Positions 33,165-41,980 of a stretch of DNA of 52,459 bases are shown piece by piece. Position 1 is the first letter of the stretch. Every line of letters begins with the position of its first letter. The stretch spans positions 1 to 52,459 of the forward strand of contig CAZEDX010000027.1 of NCBI GenBank assembly GCA_964511015.1, in the 5' to 3' direction. Both the position numbers and the translations under genes were made by a program. Origin of the DNA: FEN-1099 sp964511015. Lineage in GTDB: Bacteria; Lernaellota; Lernaellaia; Lernaellales; Lernaellaceae. The notes below the pieces were generated by a model. That model had not been told where the DNA came from and ran no database searches. It was given only the letters and a program-made list of their open reading frames with translations.

Positions 33165-35309
33165 ATGAAACACGTCGCCTGGGCACCATTCGTTCTTCTG
33201 GCAATGATCCTGGCCGCCGGCGCCGCCGGGTGCGAATGCCACTACTTCGCGGATTTTCAGGATTCGGGCACCGACACCGACGATGACTACCTGCCGCCGC
33301 CCTACGGCGATGATGACTTCTCGCCCGATGACGATACCGCCTCCGACGATGACGCGGACGACGACGACGTGTCGCCAGACGATGATGTTACGCCTGATGA
33401 TGACACCAGCGACGACGATACCACGCCTGATGACGACAGTAGCGATGACGATTCCACACCTGATGACGACAGTAGCGATGACGATACGACGCCCGATGAC
33501 GACACCGGCGACGACGATCTCACCACGGGCATCTGCTACCCCAGTGGTTGGTGCTGGCAGAATCCATTACCGCAAGGGCAGGACCTCAATGCGGTGTGGG
33601 TGGCTTCTTCTAGCGATGTGTTCGCTGTAGGATATAAGGGCCTTATTCTGCACTACGATGGGCTTGATTGGGCGATCATGGAGAGCGAAACCACGTGGCC
33701 GTTATATGACGTATGGGGCGAGTCCTCTTCGGAGATCTTTGCCGTAGGCTCATTCGGTACCATATTGCATTACGATGGCTTTGAGTGGTCGGCGATGGAA
33801 AGCGGAACCACGGAAGTATTGAACGGCGTGTGGGGCACCTCCGCTTCCGATGTGTTTGCCGTAGGCACCACAGGCACGATACTACACTACGATGGGCAGA
33901 ATTGGTCGGCGATGGAGAGCGGTATCCAACTGACATTGAATAGCGTCTGGGGTGCGTCCAGTTCCGACGTTTTTGCGGTGGGCTCCTCGGGCACGATTTT
34001 GCACTACGATGGCAGTTTCTGGTCTTCGATGGCCGGTGCCGCAATAGAAGAGCAAACAGGCGTGTGGGGCAGTTCGGGTTCGGACGTGTATTCGGTGGGG
34101 ACCCATTTTGAATACCAGATTTTTGGCCCACCATACGCCACCCACAATGTGATTCAGCATTTCAACGGTTCTTCTTGGTCGTTGCTGACACATTCCGCAC
34201 CAACGGTGGTAAAAGCCGTTTGGGGACGCTCTGCTGATGATGTCTACTTCGCCGGATCGGTGCCGGACCACGAGGGCATAGTCGCACGTTATCACGATCA
34301 TACATGGACGGACGAATACTTCCCCAACTGGGATCTACTCAACGATATCAGCGGCGGCAGTTCATACGGGGAGGCAGCCGTGTTCGCCGTCGGCTCATTG
34401 GGCAGCGTCGTTCGCTGTGGTGGCACCTTGTGTACCCCGCTCGCGCGCCGTGCAACGGGTCCCGGCAATTTGTACGATATCTGGGGTAGTTCGGCGACGG
34501 ATGTATTCGCAGTCGGTGCAGAAACCTCTGAGCAGTCGTGGTGGATAATGTATAGAAACCCCATCATCGTGCACTTCGACGGAATTTCGTGGTCTGAGAT
34601 GCCCAGCCCTGCAGAGCATGAATTGTGGGGCATCTGGGGTTCTTCGGCCGCCGATGTGTTTGCCGTGGGATCAGAAGGCAACATTTTACACTACAATGGA
34701 CTGGGCTGGTCAGCCATGGCGAGTGGAACCACGCGGAATTTGTACGGCGTGTGGGGCGCGTCGCCATCGAATGTGTTTGCCGTCGGCTATTTAGGCACCA
34801 TATTGCATTGCGACGGGCACGACTGGTCGGCGATGGATAGTGGAACAACGACGACATTATATGGCGTATGGGGAGCGTCGGCATCGGATGTGTTTGTGGT
34901 CGGCGACGAGGGCACAATTTTACATTACGATGGTTTCGCATGGTCATTAATGGACAGCGGAACTACCGAGAACCTGAGTGGCATCTGGGGTGCGTCCGAC
35001 GCCGAGGTGTTTGTCGTTGGGGACGAAGGAACAGCCCTGTACTATGACGGTTCAGAATGGTCGGCAATGATAGGTGGAGACTGGGACTACCCACAAGCCA
35101 TTTGGGGCAACTCGATGGAAGACCTGTTTGTCGTCGGCTATAATATTTGGCATTTCGATGGCTCCTCTTGGTCACTAATGCCAATCGGAAGAGAAGTAGC
35201 AACATTGGGGGTTTGGGGGAGTTCCGCCACCGACGTGTTCGTCGTTGGTGATAGGGGCGCGATTCTTCACTACGGTGGTCCGCTGGGGGACACCTATGAA
35301 GCGCAATAG
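33165..35309 (+). CDS. Large propeller lipoprotein with Asp-rich linker (tandem copy 1)
   Basis: 714 residues. Lipoprotein signal (FVLLAMILAAGAAGC), a short head (ECHYFADFQD), then a repetitive linker of about 70 residues built from SDDDTTPDDD-type units. After that come about twelve propeller repeats of roughly 40 residues with the core VWG-SSSDVFAVG--GTILHYDG--WS-M-SGT. A surface adhesion, ligand-binding or calcium-binding role is possible; no enzyme motif is seen. It has a good GGAGG ribosome-binding site. Its last 14 bases overlap the start of a paralogue, so the two arose by tandem duplication and are probably cotranslated. Confidence 0.85.
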   Translation: MKHVAWAPFVLLAMILAAGAAGCECHYFADFQDSGTDTDDDYLPPPYGDDDFSPDDDTASDDDADDDDVSPDDDVTPDDDTSDDDTTPDDDSSDDDSTPDDDSSDDDTTPDDDTGDDDLTTGICYPSGWCWQNPLPQGQDLNAVWVASSSDVFAVGYKGLILHYDGLDWAIMESETTWPLYDVWGESSSEIFAVGSFGTILHYDGFEWSAMESGTTEVLNGVWGTSASDVFAVGTTGTILHYDGQNWSAMESGIQLTLNSVWGASSSDVFAVGSSGTILHYDGSFWSSMAGAAIEEQTGVWGSSGSDVYSVGTHFEYQIFGPPYATHNVIQHFNGSSWSLLTHSAPTVVKAVWGRSADDVYFAGSVPDHEGIVARYHDHTWTDEYFPNWDLLNDISGGSSYGEAAVFAVGSLGSVVRCGGTLCTPLARRATGPGNLYDIWGSSATDVFAVGAETSEQSWWIMYRNPIIVHFDGISWSEMPSPAEHELWGIWGSSAADVFAVGSEGNILHYNGLGWSAMASGTTRNLYGVWGASPSNVFAVGYLGTILHCDGHDWSAMDSGTTTTLYGVWGASASDVFVVGDEGTILHYDGFAWSLMDSGTTENLSGIWGASDAEVFVVGDEGTALYYDGSEWSAMIGGDWDYPQAIWGNSMEDLFVVGYNIWHFDGSSWSLMPIGREVATLGVWGSSATDVFVVGDRGAILHYGGPLGDTYEAQ
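33331..33525 (+). repeat. In-gene tandem repeats coding the Asp-rich linker
   Basis: Imperfect 15- and 30-base units of the form GATGACGAC-(A/T)CC-(A/C)C- recur here and code for (S/T)DDD(T/S)TPDDD. They explain the long open antisense frame. Repeats of this kind promote slippage and assembly breaks, and the matching segment is missing in the second copy. Confidence 0.7.
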
Positions 35310-36864
35310 TCGGTTACTACACTTAATCTTGACGCTGCTTATGGCCGCCGGCGCCGCCGGGTGCGAATGCCACTACTTCGCGGATTTTCAGGATTCNNNN
35401 NNNNNNNNNNNNNNNNNNNNNNNNNNNNNNNNNNNNNNNNNNNNNNNNNNNNNNNNNNNNNNNNNNNNNNNNNNNNNNNNNNNNNNNNNNNNNNNNGTAT
35501 CCAACTGACATTGAATAGCGTCTGGGGTGCGTCCAGTTCCGACGTTTTTGCCGTGGGCTCTAGGTGGGGCACGATTTTGCACTACGATGGCAATTTCTGG
35601 TCTTCGATGGTCGGTGCCACAATAGAAGAGCAAACAGGCCTGTGGGGCAGTTCGGGCTCAGACGTGTATTCGGTGGGGACCCATTGGGAATACCCGTTTT
35701 TCAACCACCCGTACCCCACCAACTGTGTGATTCAACATTTCGACGGCTCTTCTTGGTCGTTGTTGTCGCGTCAATCGCCAACGTGGGTTAATGCGGTCTG
35801 GGGACGTTCTGTTGACGATTTCTATTTCGCCGGAGCGGAAACGAAAAGCACGGGTGCGATCGCTCGTTTTCATAACCAAACCTGGCGAACCGAATATTTC
35901 CCCAATTGGGATTTGCTGAATGCAATCGATGGCGGCGACCCGGCTGGTGACGCAGACGTGTTTGCCGTCGGCGATTTGGGCAGCATCGTTCGTTGCGATG
36001 GTTCCTCGTGTACCCCGCTCTCACGCCGGGCAACGGGAAGCGGTGACCTACACGGTGTCTGGGGCAGTTCGCCGACGGACGTATTCGCAGTTGGTCTGGA
36101 ATCAAATAGCCCTATTTGGCTATTTAGTGACGAACCCATCATTGTACACTTCGACGGAATTTCGTGGTCTGAGATGCCCAGCCCTGCAGAGCATGAATTG
36201 TGGGGCATCTGGGGTTCTTCGGCCGCCGATGTGTTTGCCGTGGGATCAGAAGGCAACATTCTGCACTACAATGGACTGGGCTGGTCAGCCATGGCGAGTG
36301 GAACCACGTGGGATTTGTATGGCGTGTGGGGCGCGTCGTCATCGGATGTGTTTGCCGTCGGCTTCTTAGGCACCATATTGCATTACGACGGACAAGCCTG
36401 GTCGGCGATGGACAGCGGAACTACAACGACTTTGTGGGGTGTGGGGGGGCACATCGCCATCCGATGTGTTTGTGGTCGGCGACGAAGGCACATTATTACA
36501 TTACGATGGTTTCGCTTGGTCATTAATGGACGGCGGAACTACCGAGGACCTGAAAGGCATCTCGGGTGCGTCCGACTCCGAGGTGTTTGTCGTTGGGGAG
36601 GAAGGAACAGCCCTGTACTATGACGGTTCAGAATGGTCGGCAATGATCGGTGGAGATTGGGACTACCCGCAAGCAGTTTGGCAAAACTCGATGGAAGACC
36701 TGTTTGTCGTCGGCTATAATATCTGGCATTTCGAAGGCTCCTCTTGGTCATTAATGCCAATCGGAAGAGAAGTAGCAACATTGGGGGTTTGGGGGAGTTT
36801 CGCCACCGATGTATTTGTCGTCGGTGCTTTTGGCGCGATTCTTCACTACGCCGGCCAGCCGTAG
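35296..36864 (+). CDS. Propeller lipoprotein, tandem copy 2 (broken by scaffold gap and a frameshift)
   Basis: Begins MKRNSRLLHLILTLLMAAGA with a lipoprotein Cys and the same ECHYFADFQD head as copy 1. It then hits 100 N, which replace the Asp-rich linker and the first blades (about 656 bases in copy 1). After the gap the propeller repeats run in one frame to about 36440. There a run of seven G (36443-36449) shifts the frame; the correct reading continues SPSDVFVVGDEG to the stop at 36864. Large blocks are identical to copy 1, for example around EMPSPAEHELWGIWGSSAADV. The true protein is probably intact and about as long as copy 1, but this cannot be shown from the window. Confidence 0.6.
35397..35496. 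other. Assembly gap (100 N)
   Basis: A placeholder of exactly 100 N. The 55 bases just left of it (35342-35396) equal 33211-33265, and the 55 bases just right of it (35497-35551) equal 33922-33976. Both matches end exactly after 55 bases, as expected from a de Bruijn assembly with k = 55 broken by the duplicated gene. The real gap length is therefore unknown. Confidence 0.95.
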
Positions 36865-36875
36865 CGAGCCGCCGC

Positions 36876-37451
36876 CTACTCCTCCGGCAGCGGCACGTGT
36901 TCGACGACGGTGTAGACCGCGCCGGTGGGCTTCAATTCCGATTGATAGAGCACGAGCGCCGCGGCGGTGAACTCGCCGAATTCCGACTTGCCGATCTTGT
37001 CCATCGCCTTGTGCAGCGCGCCGAGCATCTTCGGCATCTTCATGCGGCCGAGGGTGAGGTGCGGGTGGAACGGCCGGTCTTCCGGCGGGAAGCCGAGTTG
37101 CGCCAGCTGCCGGTCGAGTTCCTGCTGCACGCGTTGCAGCTCGGCGACATCGCCCTCCAGGCCGGCCCACAGCACCCGCGGCGCTTTCGCGTTGGGAAAC
37201 GCGCCGACGCCGGCGCTGCGCAGGCGAATCGGCTTGGTGGCGACCTGTGCCGCCGCTTCCATCGCGCGGCGCAATTCGCCGATGCGCTGGTCAGGCGTGT
37301 CACCGAGGAACTTGAGCGTGAGATGAATGCCGGTCACGCCGGTCGAGCGGATGTGCGGATTGGCGTCGGTGAGTGTCTTTTGCACGACGCCGAGCGCCGC
37401 CTTGACCGGACTGGCGATCGGTACCGCGATGAACAGCCGCAGGTTGGCCAT
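36876..37451 (-). CDS. thpR: RNA 2',3'-cyclic phosphodiesterase (LigT/2H family)
   Basis: 191 residues from the ATG at 37451. The two catalytic HxTx motifs of the 2H superfamily are present: HLTLKFLGDTPDQR in the first half and HPHLTLGRMKM in the second. Start LRLFIAVPIASPVKAAL is typical for the family. It acts on 2',3'-cyclic RNA ends. It follows cinA by 20 bases, a common bacterial neighbourhood (cinA-thpR), so it is the last gene of that operon. Confidence 0.93.
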   Translation of the reverse strand: MANLRLFIAVPIASPVKAALGVVQKTLTDANPHIRSTGVTGIHLTLKFLGDTPDQRIGELRRAMEAAAQVATKPIRLRSAGVGAFPNAKAPRVLWAGLEGDVAELQRVQQELDRQLAQLGFPPEDRPFHPHLTLGRMKMPKMLGALHKAMDKIGKSEFGEFTAAALVLYQSELKPTGAVYTVVEHVPLPEE

Positions 37452-37471
37452 GGGAATCCCCGTCGTGTCGT

Positions 37472-38713
37472 TCAGGAATACGAGCCGCGCAGGTAACGGC
37501 GCAAACGGTCCAGCGCGGTTTCGGTGGCGATCAGCCTCATGCTCCGGCGGTCGTAGCCGAGCACGTTGCGCCAAGTCTTGGTGCCGTCCGGCGTCGCCAG
37601 CGCCATGAAGACCGTGCCCACCGGCTTTTCCTTGCTGCCGCCGGTCGGTCCGGCGATGCCCGTGATGGACAACGCCAGATCGACCCCGGCGCCGCGGCGC
37701 AAGCCTTCCGCCATTTCGATTGCCGTCTGCTCACTCACTGCGCCGTGCTGTTCGAGCGTGGCGTGACTGACGCCGAGGCGCGCCTCTTTGGCTTCGTTGC
37801 TGTAAGTCACCACGCCTTCGCGAAACCAGGACGAACTGCCCGGCACGTTGGTCAGCCGCGCGGCGACCATGCCGCCGGTGCAGCTTTCGGCGACGGCCAC
37901 GGTCAGCTTCCGCTCGACCAACGCCTGCGCCACGACTTCTTCCATCGTGCGCCGGTCGTCGGTGTAGATCGATTCGCCAATCTTCTCTTCAACCAGTGCG
38001 CGGGCCCGCGCCAGCTTGGCCCGCGCTGTCGCCATATCGGGCTCGAGGGCGGTCAACGTGATGTTCACCCCGGGCATGACGGCGGTGAAGGCCAGCCGCA
38101 CGCCGTCCAGATCGAGCGGAGCGAGCTGGCTGTCCAAAATGCTTTCGCCCTGGCCGAAGGTTTTCAAGCTCACCGTCGCAATCGCCTCGGCGTTGCCGGA
38201 CCGCGCGATCAGCAACGGCCGAATCTGCTCGCGCGCCATGTGCTCGAATTCCGTCGGCACGCCTGGCGCGAAGACGATCAGATGATCGCCGGGCGTGCAG
38301 ACGAACCCGTCGGCGGTGCCGGCGGCGTTAGGTAGAATCGTCGCCCCTTGCGGGAACAATGCCTGCCGCCGGTTGTTGTCGCTCATCTTGCGGCCGAACT
38401 GCGAGAACTTGTATTGCAGCCGGGCCAGCGCCTGTTCGTCTTCCACGAGCGGCACGCCCAGCACGCGCGCGGCGGCGTCGCGGGTGAGGTCGTCGATCGT
38501 CGGTCCTAGTCCGCCGGAGACGACGACCACTTGTTCGCGCTGCATCGCTTCGGCCAACGCGTCGGCGATCACCTCGAGCCCGTCGCTGACGACGGTCAGC
38601 CGGCTGATTTCCCACCCGGCATCGCGCATCATCTGCGCGAGCATCGGGGTGTTGGTGTCGGTGACGCGGCCGTCGAGCAGTTCCGCGCCGGTGCAGACTA
38701 GTTCAAACCGCAT
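37472..38713 (-). CDS. cinA: CinA (competence/damage-inducible protein; nicotinamide-nucleotide amidase type)
   Basis: 413 residues from the ATG at 38713 (a GTG at 38722 is possible). An N-terminal MoCF-type domain (CTGAELLDGRVTDTN, VVVSGGLGPTIDDLT, FAPGVPTEFEHM) is followed by the C-terminal CinA/PncC amidase domain with AESCTGGMVAARLTNVPGSS and SITGIAGPTGGS. Such proteins recycle NMN or cleave ADP-ribose. The start overlaps the end of pgpA by 16 bases, showing tight coupling. Confidence 0.94.
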   Translation of the reverse strand: MRFELVCTGAELLDGRVTDTNTPMLAQMMRDAGWEISRLTVVSDGLEVIADALAEAMQREQVVVVSGGLGPTIDDLTRDAAARVLGVPLVEDEQALARLQYKFSQFGRKMSDNNRRQALFPQGATILPNAAGTADGFVCTPGDHLIVFAPGVPTEFEHMAREQIRPLLIARSGNAEAIATVSLKTFGQGESILDSQLAPLDLDGVRLAFTAVMPGVNITLTALEPDMATARAKLARARALVEEKIGESIYTDDRRTMEEVVAQALVERKLTVAVAESCTGGMVAARLTNVPGSSSWFREGVVTYSNEAKEARLGVSHATLEQHGAVSEQTAIEMAEGLRRGAGVDLALSITGIAGPTGGSKEKPVGTVFMALATPDGTKTWRNVLGYDRRSMRLIATETALDRLRRYLRGSYS

Positions 38714-39168
38714 CCAAGCCACTCGAACTTGATCATGAGCTGTAGCGCGATGCAGGCGTAGCAGGCGGCGGCGATGTCATCCGCCATCACGCCGAGGCCG
38801 CCGGCCTTTGCGCGGTCGATCATCCGGGCCGGGTAGAACTTCACCACGTCGAAGAAGCGGAACAGCATGAACGCCCAGAACATGTTCCAGAACGTGACCG
38901 GCGCCATGAACATGGTCAGCATGTAGCCGACGATTTCGTCGATGACGATGTGTTGCGCGTCGGCTTTGCCGAAGTGGATTTCGGCCAGGCCCGCGGCCCA
39001 GGCGCCGATGAAGAAGAGGCCGAACATGGTCACGAAATAGAGGAAGGGGCTCATGGAACTGCACAGCAACACCAGCGGAATGCCCACCAGCGTGCCCCAG
39101 GTGCCCGAGGCCGGTTTGATGTAGCCGAAGCCCAAGCCGGTGGCGATGGCCAAAACGAACTTTTTCAC
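38698..39168 (-). CDS. pgpA: Phosphatidylglycerophosphatase A
   Basis: 156 residues from a GTG with AAGGATC upstream. A membrane enzyme removing phosphate from phosphatidylglycerol phosphate. Signatures: the N-terminal GFGYIKPASGTWGTL, the acidic IDEIVGYMLTM, and RFFDVVKFYPARMIDR with a downstream DDIAA. Four hydrophobic helices are visible. It sits between a small secreted protein and cinA; pgpA-cinA pairs are common. Confidence 0.94.
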   Translation of the reverse strand: MKKFVLAIATGLGFGYIKPASGTWGTLVGIPLVLLCSSMSPFLYFVTMFGLFFIGAWAAGLAEIHFGKADAQHIVIDEIVGYMLTMFMAPVTFWNMFWAFMLFRFFDVVKFYPARMIDRAKAGGLGVMADDIAAACYACIALQLMIKFEWLGCGLN

Positions 39169-39186
39169 GGCCGATCCTTTCCGCGC

Positions 39187-39624
39187 TCAGTGAGCGAGCG
39201 TCACGACAACCGCGTGATAGGCGTGGTGCATGTCGATGACCGCTTGCTTAAGCGCCTGGTCATCGGTGCCCGCCGCGGCTTTGACTAACGCGTCCACCGC
39301 GGCCTGCAACGCCGCGAGCTTCGGCTGGTAGGCGGCGTTCTTCGCGGCCAGGCCAACCGGCAGCGGCGCCTGCTTCAGCGCGTTCATTTTTTCCACCAAT
39401 TGCGGAGCAGTTTTCCGCACCGCCGCCCAGTCGTTGGCGGGGAAATGCACGTGCCACATTTCGGCGACGACTTCATGGAACGCTGTCAGCGGCGGGAAGC
39501 TGGTATCGTCTTCCTGATGCGGTTGCCCGTGCTCGGCCGGTTCTTCCGCCGACACGATGATCGCAATTGCCAGGATGGCGTTGATCGCCACCGCCGCGAT
39601 GATCCACAACCAAGCCTTGCGCAT
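39187..39624 (-). CDS. Small exported His-rich protein of unknown function
   Basis: 145 residues with an N-terminal hydrophobic segment (AWLWIIAAVAINAILAIAIIV) that is a signal or anchor. The mature part has FHEVVAEMWHVHFPANDW and ends MHHAYHAVVVTLAH, with two helical halves, so a small four-helix, possibly metal- or haem-binding fold is conceivable. There is no CxxCH haem motif. It lies in a minus-strand operon between a glycosyltransferase and pgpA. Confidence 0.65.
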   Translation of the reverse strand: MRKAWLWIIAAVAINAILAIAIIVSAEEPAEHGQPHQEDDTSFPPLTAFHEVVAEMWHVHFPANDWAAVRKTAPQLVEKMNALKQAPLPVGLAAKNAAYQPKLAALQAAVDALVKAAAGTDDQALKQAVIDMHHAYHAVVVTLAH

Positions 39625-39636
39625 GAACTCCTCCGC

Positions 39637-40320
39637 CTAGTCGGTGAAACGGAATTTGATGATCGTCCAGACGGCCTTGAAGCCGTCGCGCCAGGTGATC
39701 TTTTTACCTTCGGCGAAATCGCGGCCAGAGTAGTAGATCGGCACCTCGAACACCTTATAGCCTTTTTTGAACACCTTGGCCGTGATCTCGGGCTCGAACT
39801 CGAAGCGGTCCGAGCGAATGGTCATTTCTTTCAGAATCGGCGCGCGGAAGACCTTGTAGCAGGTTTCCATGTCGGTAAGCATCGTGTTGTACAGTAGATT
39901 GGTCACAAAGGTCAGGAAACGGTTGCCCAGATAGTGCCAGAAGAGGAATGCGCGGCGCGTGCCGAGGAAACGGCTGCCGTAAACGACGTCGGCCTTCTTT
40001 TTGATGATCGGGTCGATCAGCGTATGATAGTCGTTCGGGTCATACTCGAGGTCGGCGTCCTGAATGATGGCGAGGTCGCCGCTGATTAATTCCTTGCCCG
40101 TGCGAATCGCCGCGCCCTTGCCCTGATTGTGTTCGTGATAGACGACGCGGACGTTGGGTTGGCCTTCGATCTTCTGCTTGAGGATCTCGCGCGTGCCGTC
40201 GGCCGAACCGTCATCGACGATGATCAGTTCCTTCTCTAGGTCGACCGCCATGACCTGGCGCACGATCTCCTCGACCGTGTCGCGCTCGTTGTAAACCGGC
40301 ATCAGAATCGACAGCTTCAT
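39637..40320 (-). CDS. Family 2 glycosyltransferase (DPM1/polyprenyl-phosphate type)
   Basis: 227 residues. GT-A fold signatures: MPVYNERDTVEEIV, IIVDDGSADGTREIL, HNQGKGAAIRTG and the metal-binding DxD in IIQDADLEYDP. The C-terminal YGSRFLG, FLTFVTNLLYN and FEFEPEITAKV blocks match dolichyl-phosphate mannosyl- or glucosyltransferase-like enzymes. There is no C-terminal membrane domain, so it is probably cytoplasmic and membrane-associated. The sugar cannot be read. Confidence 0.9.
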   Translation of the reverse strand: MKLSILMPVYNERDTVEEIVRQVMAVDLEKELIIVDDGSADGTREILKQKIEGQPNVRVVYHEHNQGKGAAIRTGKELISGDLAIIQDADLEYDPNDYHTLIDPIIKKKADVVYGSRFLGTRRAFLFWHYLGNRFLTFVTNLLYNTMLTDMETCYKVFRAPILKEMTIRSDRFEFEPEITAKVFKKGYKVFEVPIYYSGRDFAEGKKITWRDGFKAVWTIIKFRFTD

Positions 40321-40387
40321 CGTTCCTCCCAGGTGCGGGAAGGCAGTCTAAACGCAAATGCGGCGGCGGCGCAATCGGTGCGGCGGC

Positions 40388-41236
40388 TCAATACTCGTAA
40401 AAGCCTTCGCCCGTCTTGCGGCCGAGCTTGCCCGCCTCGACCATTTTGACCAGCAGCGGGCAGGGGCGGTACTTCGAATCGGCGAAGCCGGTGTACAGGC
40501 GCTGCATGATGAACAGACAGGTGTCCAGCCCGATCAGATCGGCCAACGCCAGCGGGCCCATCGGGTGGTTCATGCCGAGCTTCATCACGGTGTCGATCGC
40601 GCCGGGTGTGGCGATGCCTTCGTACAGGCAGTAGATCGCCTCATTGATCATCGGCATCAGCACTCGGTTAGAAACGAAGCCGGGGTAGTCGGCGACCTTG
40701 GCCGGCGTCTTGTCGAGGAAGAGTGAGAACTCAAAAACGATGTTGTGCGTTTCGGTCGAAGTGGCCAGGCCGTTGACGATTTCCACCAGCTTCATCACGG
40801 GCACCGGGTTGAAGAAATGCATGCCGATGACCTTGTCCGGGCGCTTGGTCACTGCGGCGATTTCAGTGACCGACTGGCTCGAGGTGTTGGTGGCCAGAAT
40901 CGCATCGGGCCGCATGATGCCGTCGAGCTCGCGGAAGATCTCTTTCTTGATCTTGATATTTTCCGTGGCCGCTTCGATGGCGATGTCGGCCGTGGCCGCC
41001 TGAGTAAGATCGCTTACCGTGGTGATACGATCGAGCAGGGCGGTCATCTCCTCGGCCTTGATCTTTTCCTTCTGCACGAGACGCTCGAGGTCTTTGGCGA
41101 TCGTCTTCTTGCCCTTGTCTGCCAACTCCTGGGTGACGTCGTGTAGAATCACCTTCAGGCCTTTGCCCGCCGCGACCTGCGCAATGCCGTGACCCATCTG
41201 TCCCGCGCCGATGACGAAAACGGTGTTGATCGCCAT
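40388..41236 (-). CDS. hbd: 3-hydroxybutyryl-CoA dehydrogenase
   Basis: 282 residues, normal for the single-domain enzyme family. Rossmann motif VFVIGAGQMGHGIAQ, the catalytic IGMHFFNPVPVMKLVEIV with its His, and the C-terminal DYPGFVSNRVLMPMINEA and GMNHPMGPLALADLIGLD. It converts acetoacetyl-CoA and 3-hydroxybutyryl-CoA in fatty-acid or butyrate metabolism. AGGAG precedes the ATG. No partner genes (thiolase, crotonase) are adjacent. Confidence 0.93.
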   Translation of the reverse strand: MAINTVFVIGAGQMGHGIAQVAAGKGLKVILHDVTQELADKGKKTIAKDLERLVQKEKIKAEEMTALLDRITTVSDLTQAATADIAIEAATENIKIKKEIFRELDGIMRPDAILATNTSSQSVTEIAAVTKRPDKVIGMHFFNPVPVMKLVEIVNGLATSTETHNIVFEFSLFLDKTPAKVADYPGFVSNRVLMPMINEAIYCLYEGIATPGAIDTVMKLGMNHPMGPLALADLIGLDTCLFIMQRLYTGFADSKYRPCPLLVKMVEAGKLGRKTGEGFYEY

Positions 41237-41554
41237 GGAAAGCTCCTCTGTGCGAAGTGGTGAGTTTTCACCCGTGAATGTTTGTTTATAAACCGCCTAA
41301 CATGCCGATGCAACTAGGGTATTTTTTGCTTCTGTCGGTTTTGCCCCGTGCTTTTTGGCGTTTTCGATGTCGCAAGTGCTTGATCTCACTGGGCTCGAAA
41401 ACCGGAAAATCGCCGTTTTTCTTACGTGCTTTCGGGAGATTTCGCGCGCGGAAAGCGTTGGGAGAGAAGGGGTCATGTAGCCCGATTTGGGAAACCGAAA
41501 GACCGGTCGGCTCCAGACTCCGCAAACCCTACTAGTTCGGTAGTCCTACGGCCG
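41237..41554. other. Intergenic stretch of about 320 bases
   Basis: No gene is supported here. A 79-codon minus-strand open frame (41286-41525) has atypical, Lys/Arg-heavy composition and no ribosome-binding site. No strong hairpin with a T-run and no consensus promoter were found. It probably holds the upstream control region of hbd and the 3' end of the Nfn-like gene. Confidence 0.4.
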
Positions 41555-41926
41555 TTACTCCTCGCCCCGCAGGTAGCGGTCGATCGCCCGGGCGGCCTTT
41601 TGCCCCGCCCCGGCCGCCTCGATGACCGTCGCCGCGCCGGTGACGATGTCCCCGCCGGCATAGATGCCGGGGAGGTTGGTTTTGCCGGTTTCGGGGTCGA
41701 CCTGGATATGCCCATGCCGGTCCACCGCGAGGTCGGTCGCCGTGCGGGTGAGCAGGGGGTTGGGGCCCTGGCCGATGGCGACGATGGCGATTTCGATCGG
41801 GATGACGTGCTCCGAGCCGGGCACCGCCACCGGTTTGCGGCGGCCGGACGCGTCGGGTTCGCCCAGTTCCATGTGAATGCACTCGACGCCGGTCAGCCAG
41901 CCTTTTTCGTTGCCGACGAACCGCAA
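41555..41926 (-). CDS. NfnAB-like fusion, C-terminal fragment after in-frame TAG
   Basis: In frame with the main part upstream and joined to it through a segment encoding EVEHAEEEGVDFRLLTAPL. The piece shows the last part of a GltD/NfnB subunit: GVECIHMELGEPDASGRRKP, VIAIGQGPNPLL-like strands, and the FAD-closing PGIYAGGDIVTGAATVIEAAG. It would be the end of a 764-residue protein if the TAG at 41981-41983 were read through or corrected. The start given is only the first in-frame ATG. Confidence 0.7.
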   Translation of the reverse strand: MRFVGNEKGWLTGVECIHMELGEPDASGRRKPVAVPGSEHVIPIEIAIVAIGQGPNPLLTRTATDLAVDRHGHIQVDPETGKTNLPGIYAGGDIVTGAATVIEAAGAGQKAARAIDRYLRGEE

Positions 41927-41980
41927 CGGCGCGGTGAGCAGGCGGAAGTCGACGCCTTCTTCTTCGGCGTGTTCGACCTC

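Noticed and set aside
33331..33525. CRISPR-like array
   Set aside because: The repeats are imperfect, lack unique spacers and stay in frame, coding for the Asp-rich linker of a lipoprotein.
41286..41525. 79-codon minus-strand open frame
   Set aside because: Lys/Arg-rich, unlike neighbouring proteins, with no start context; treated as intergenic.
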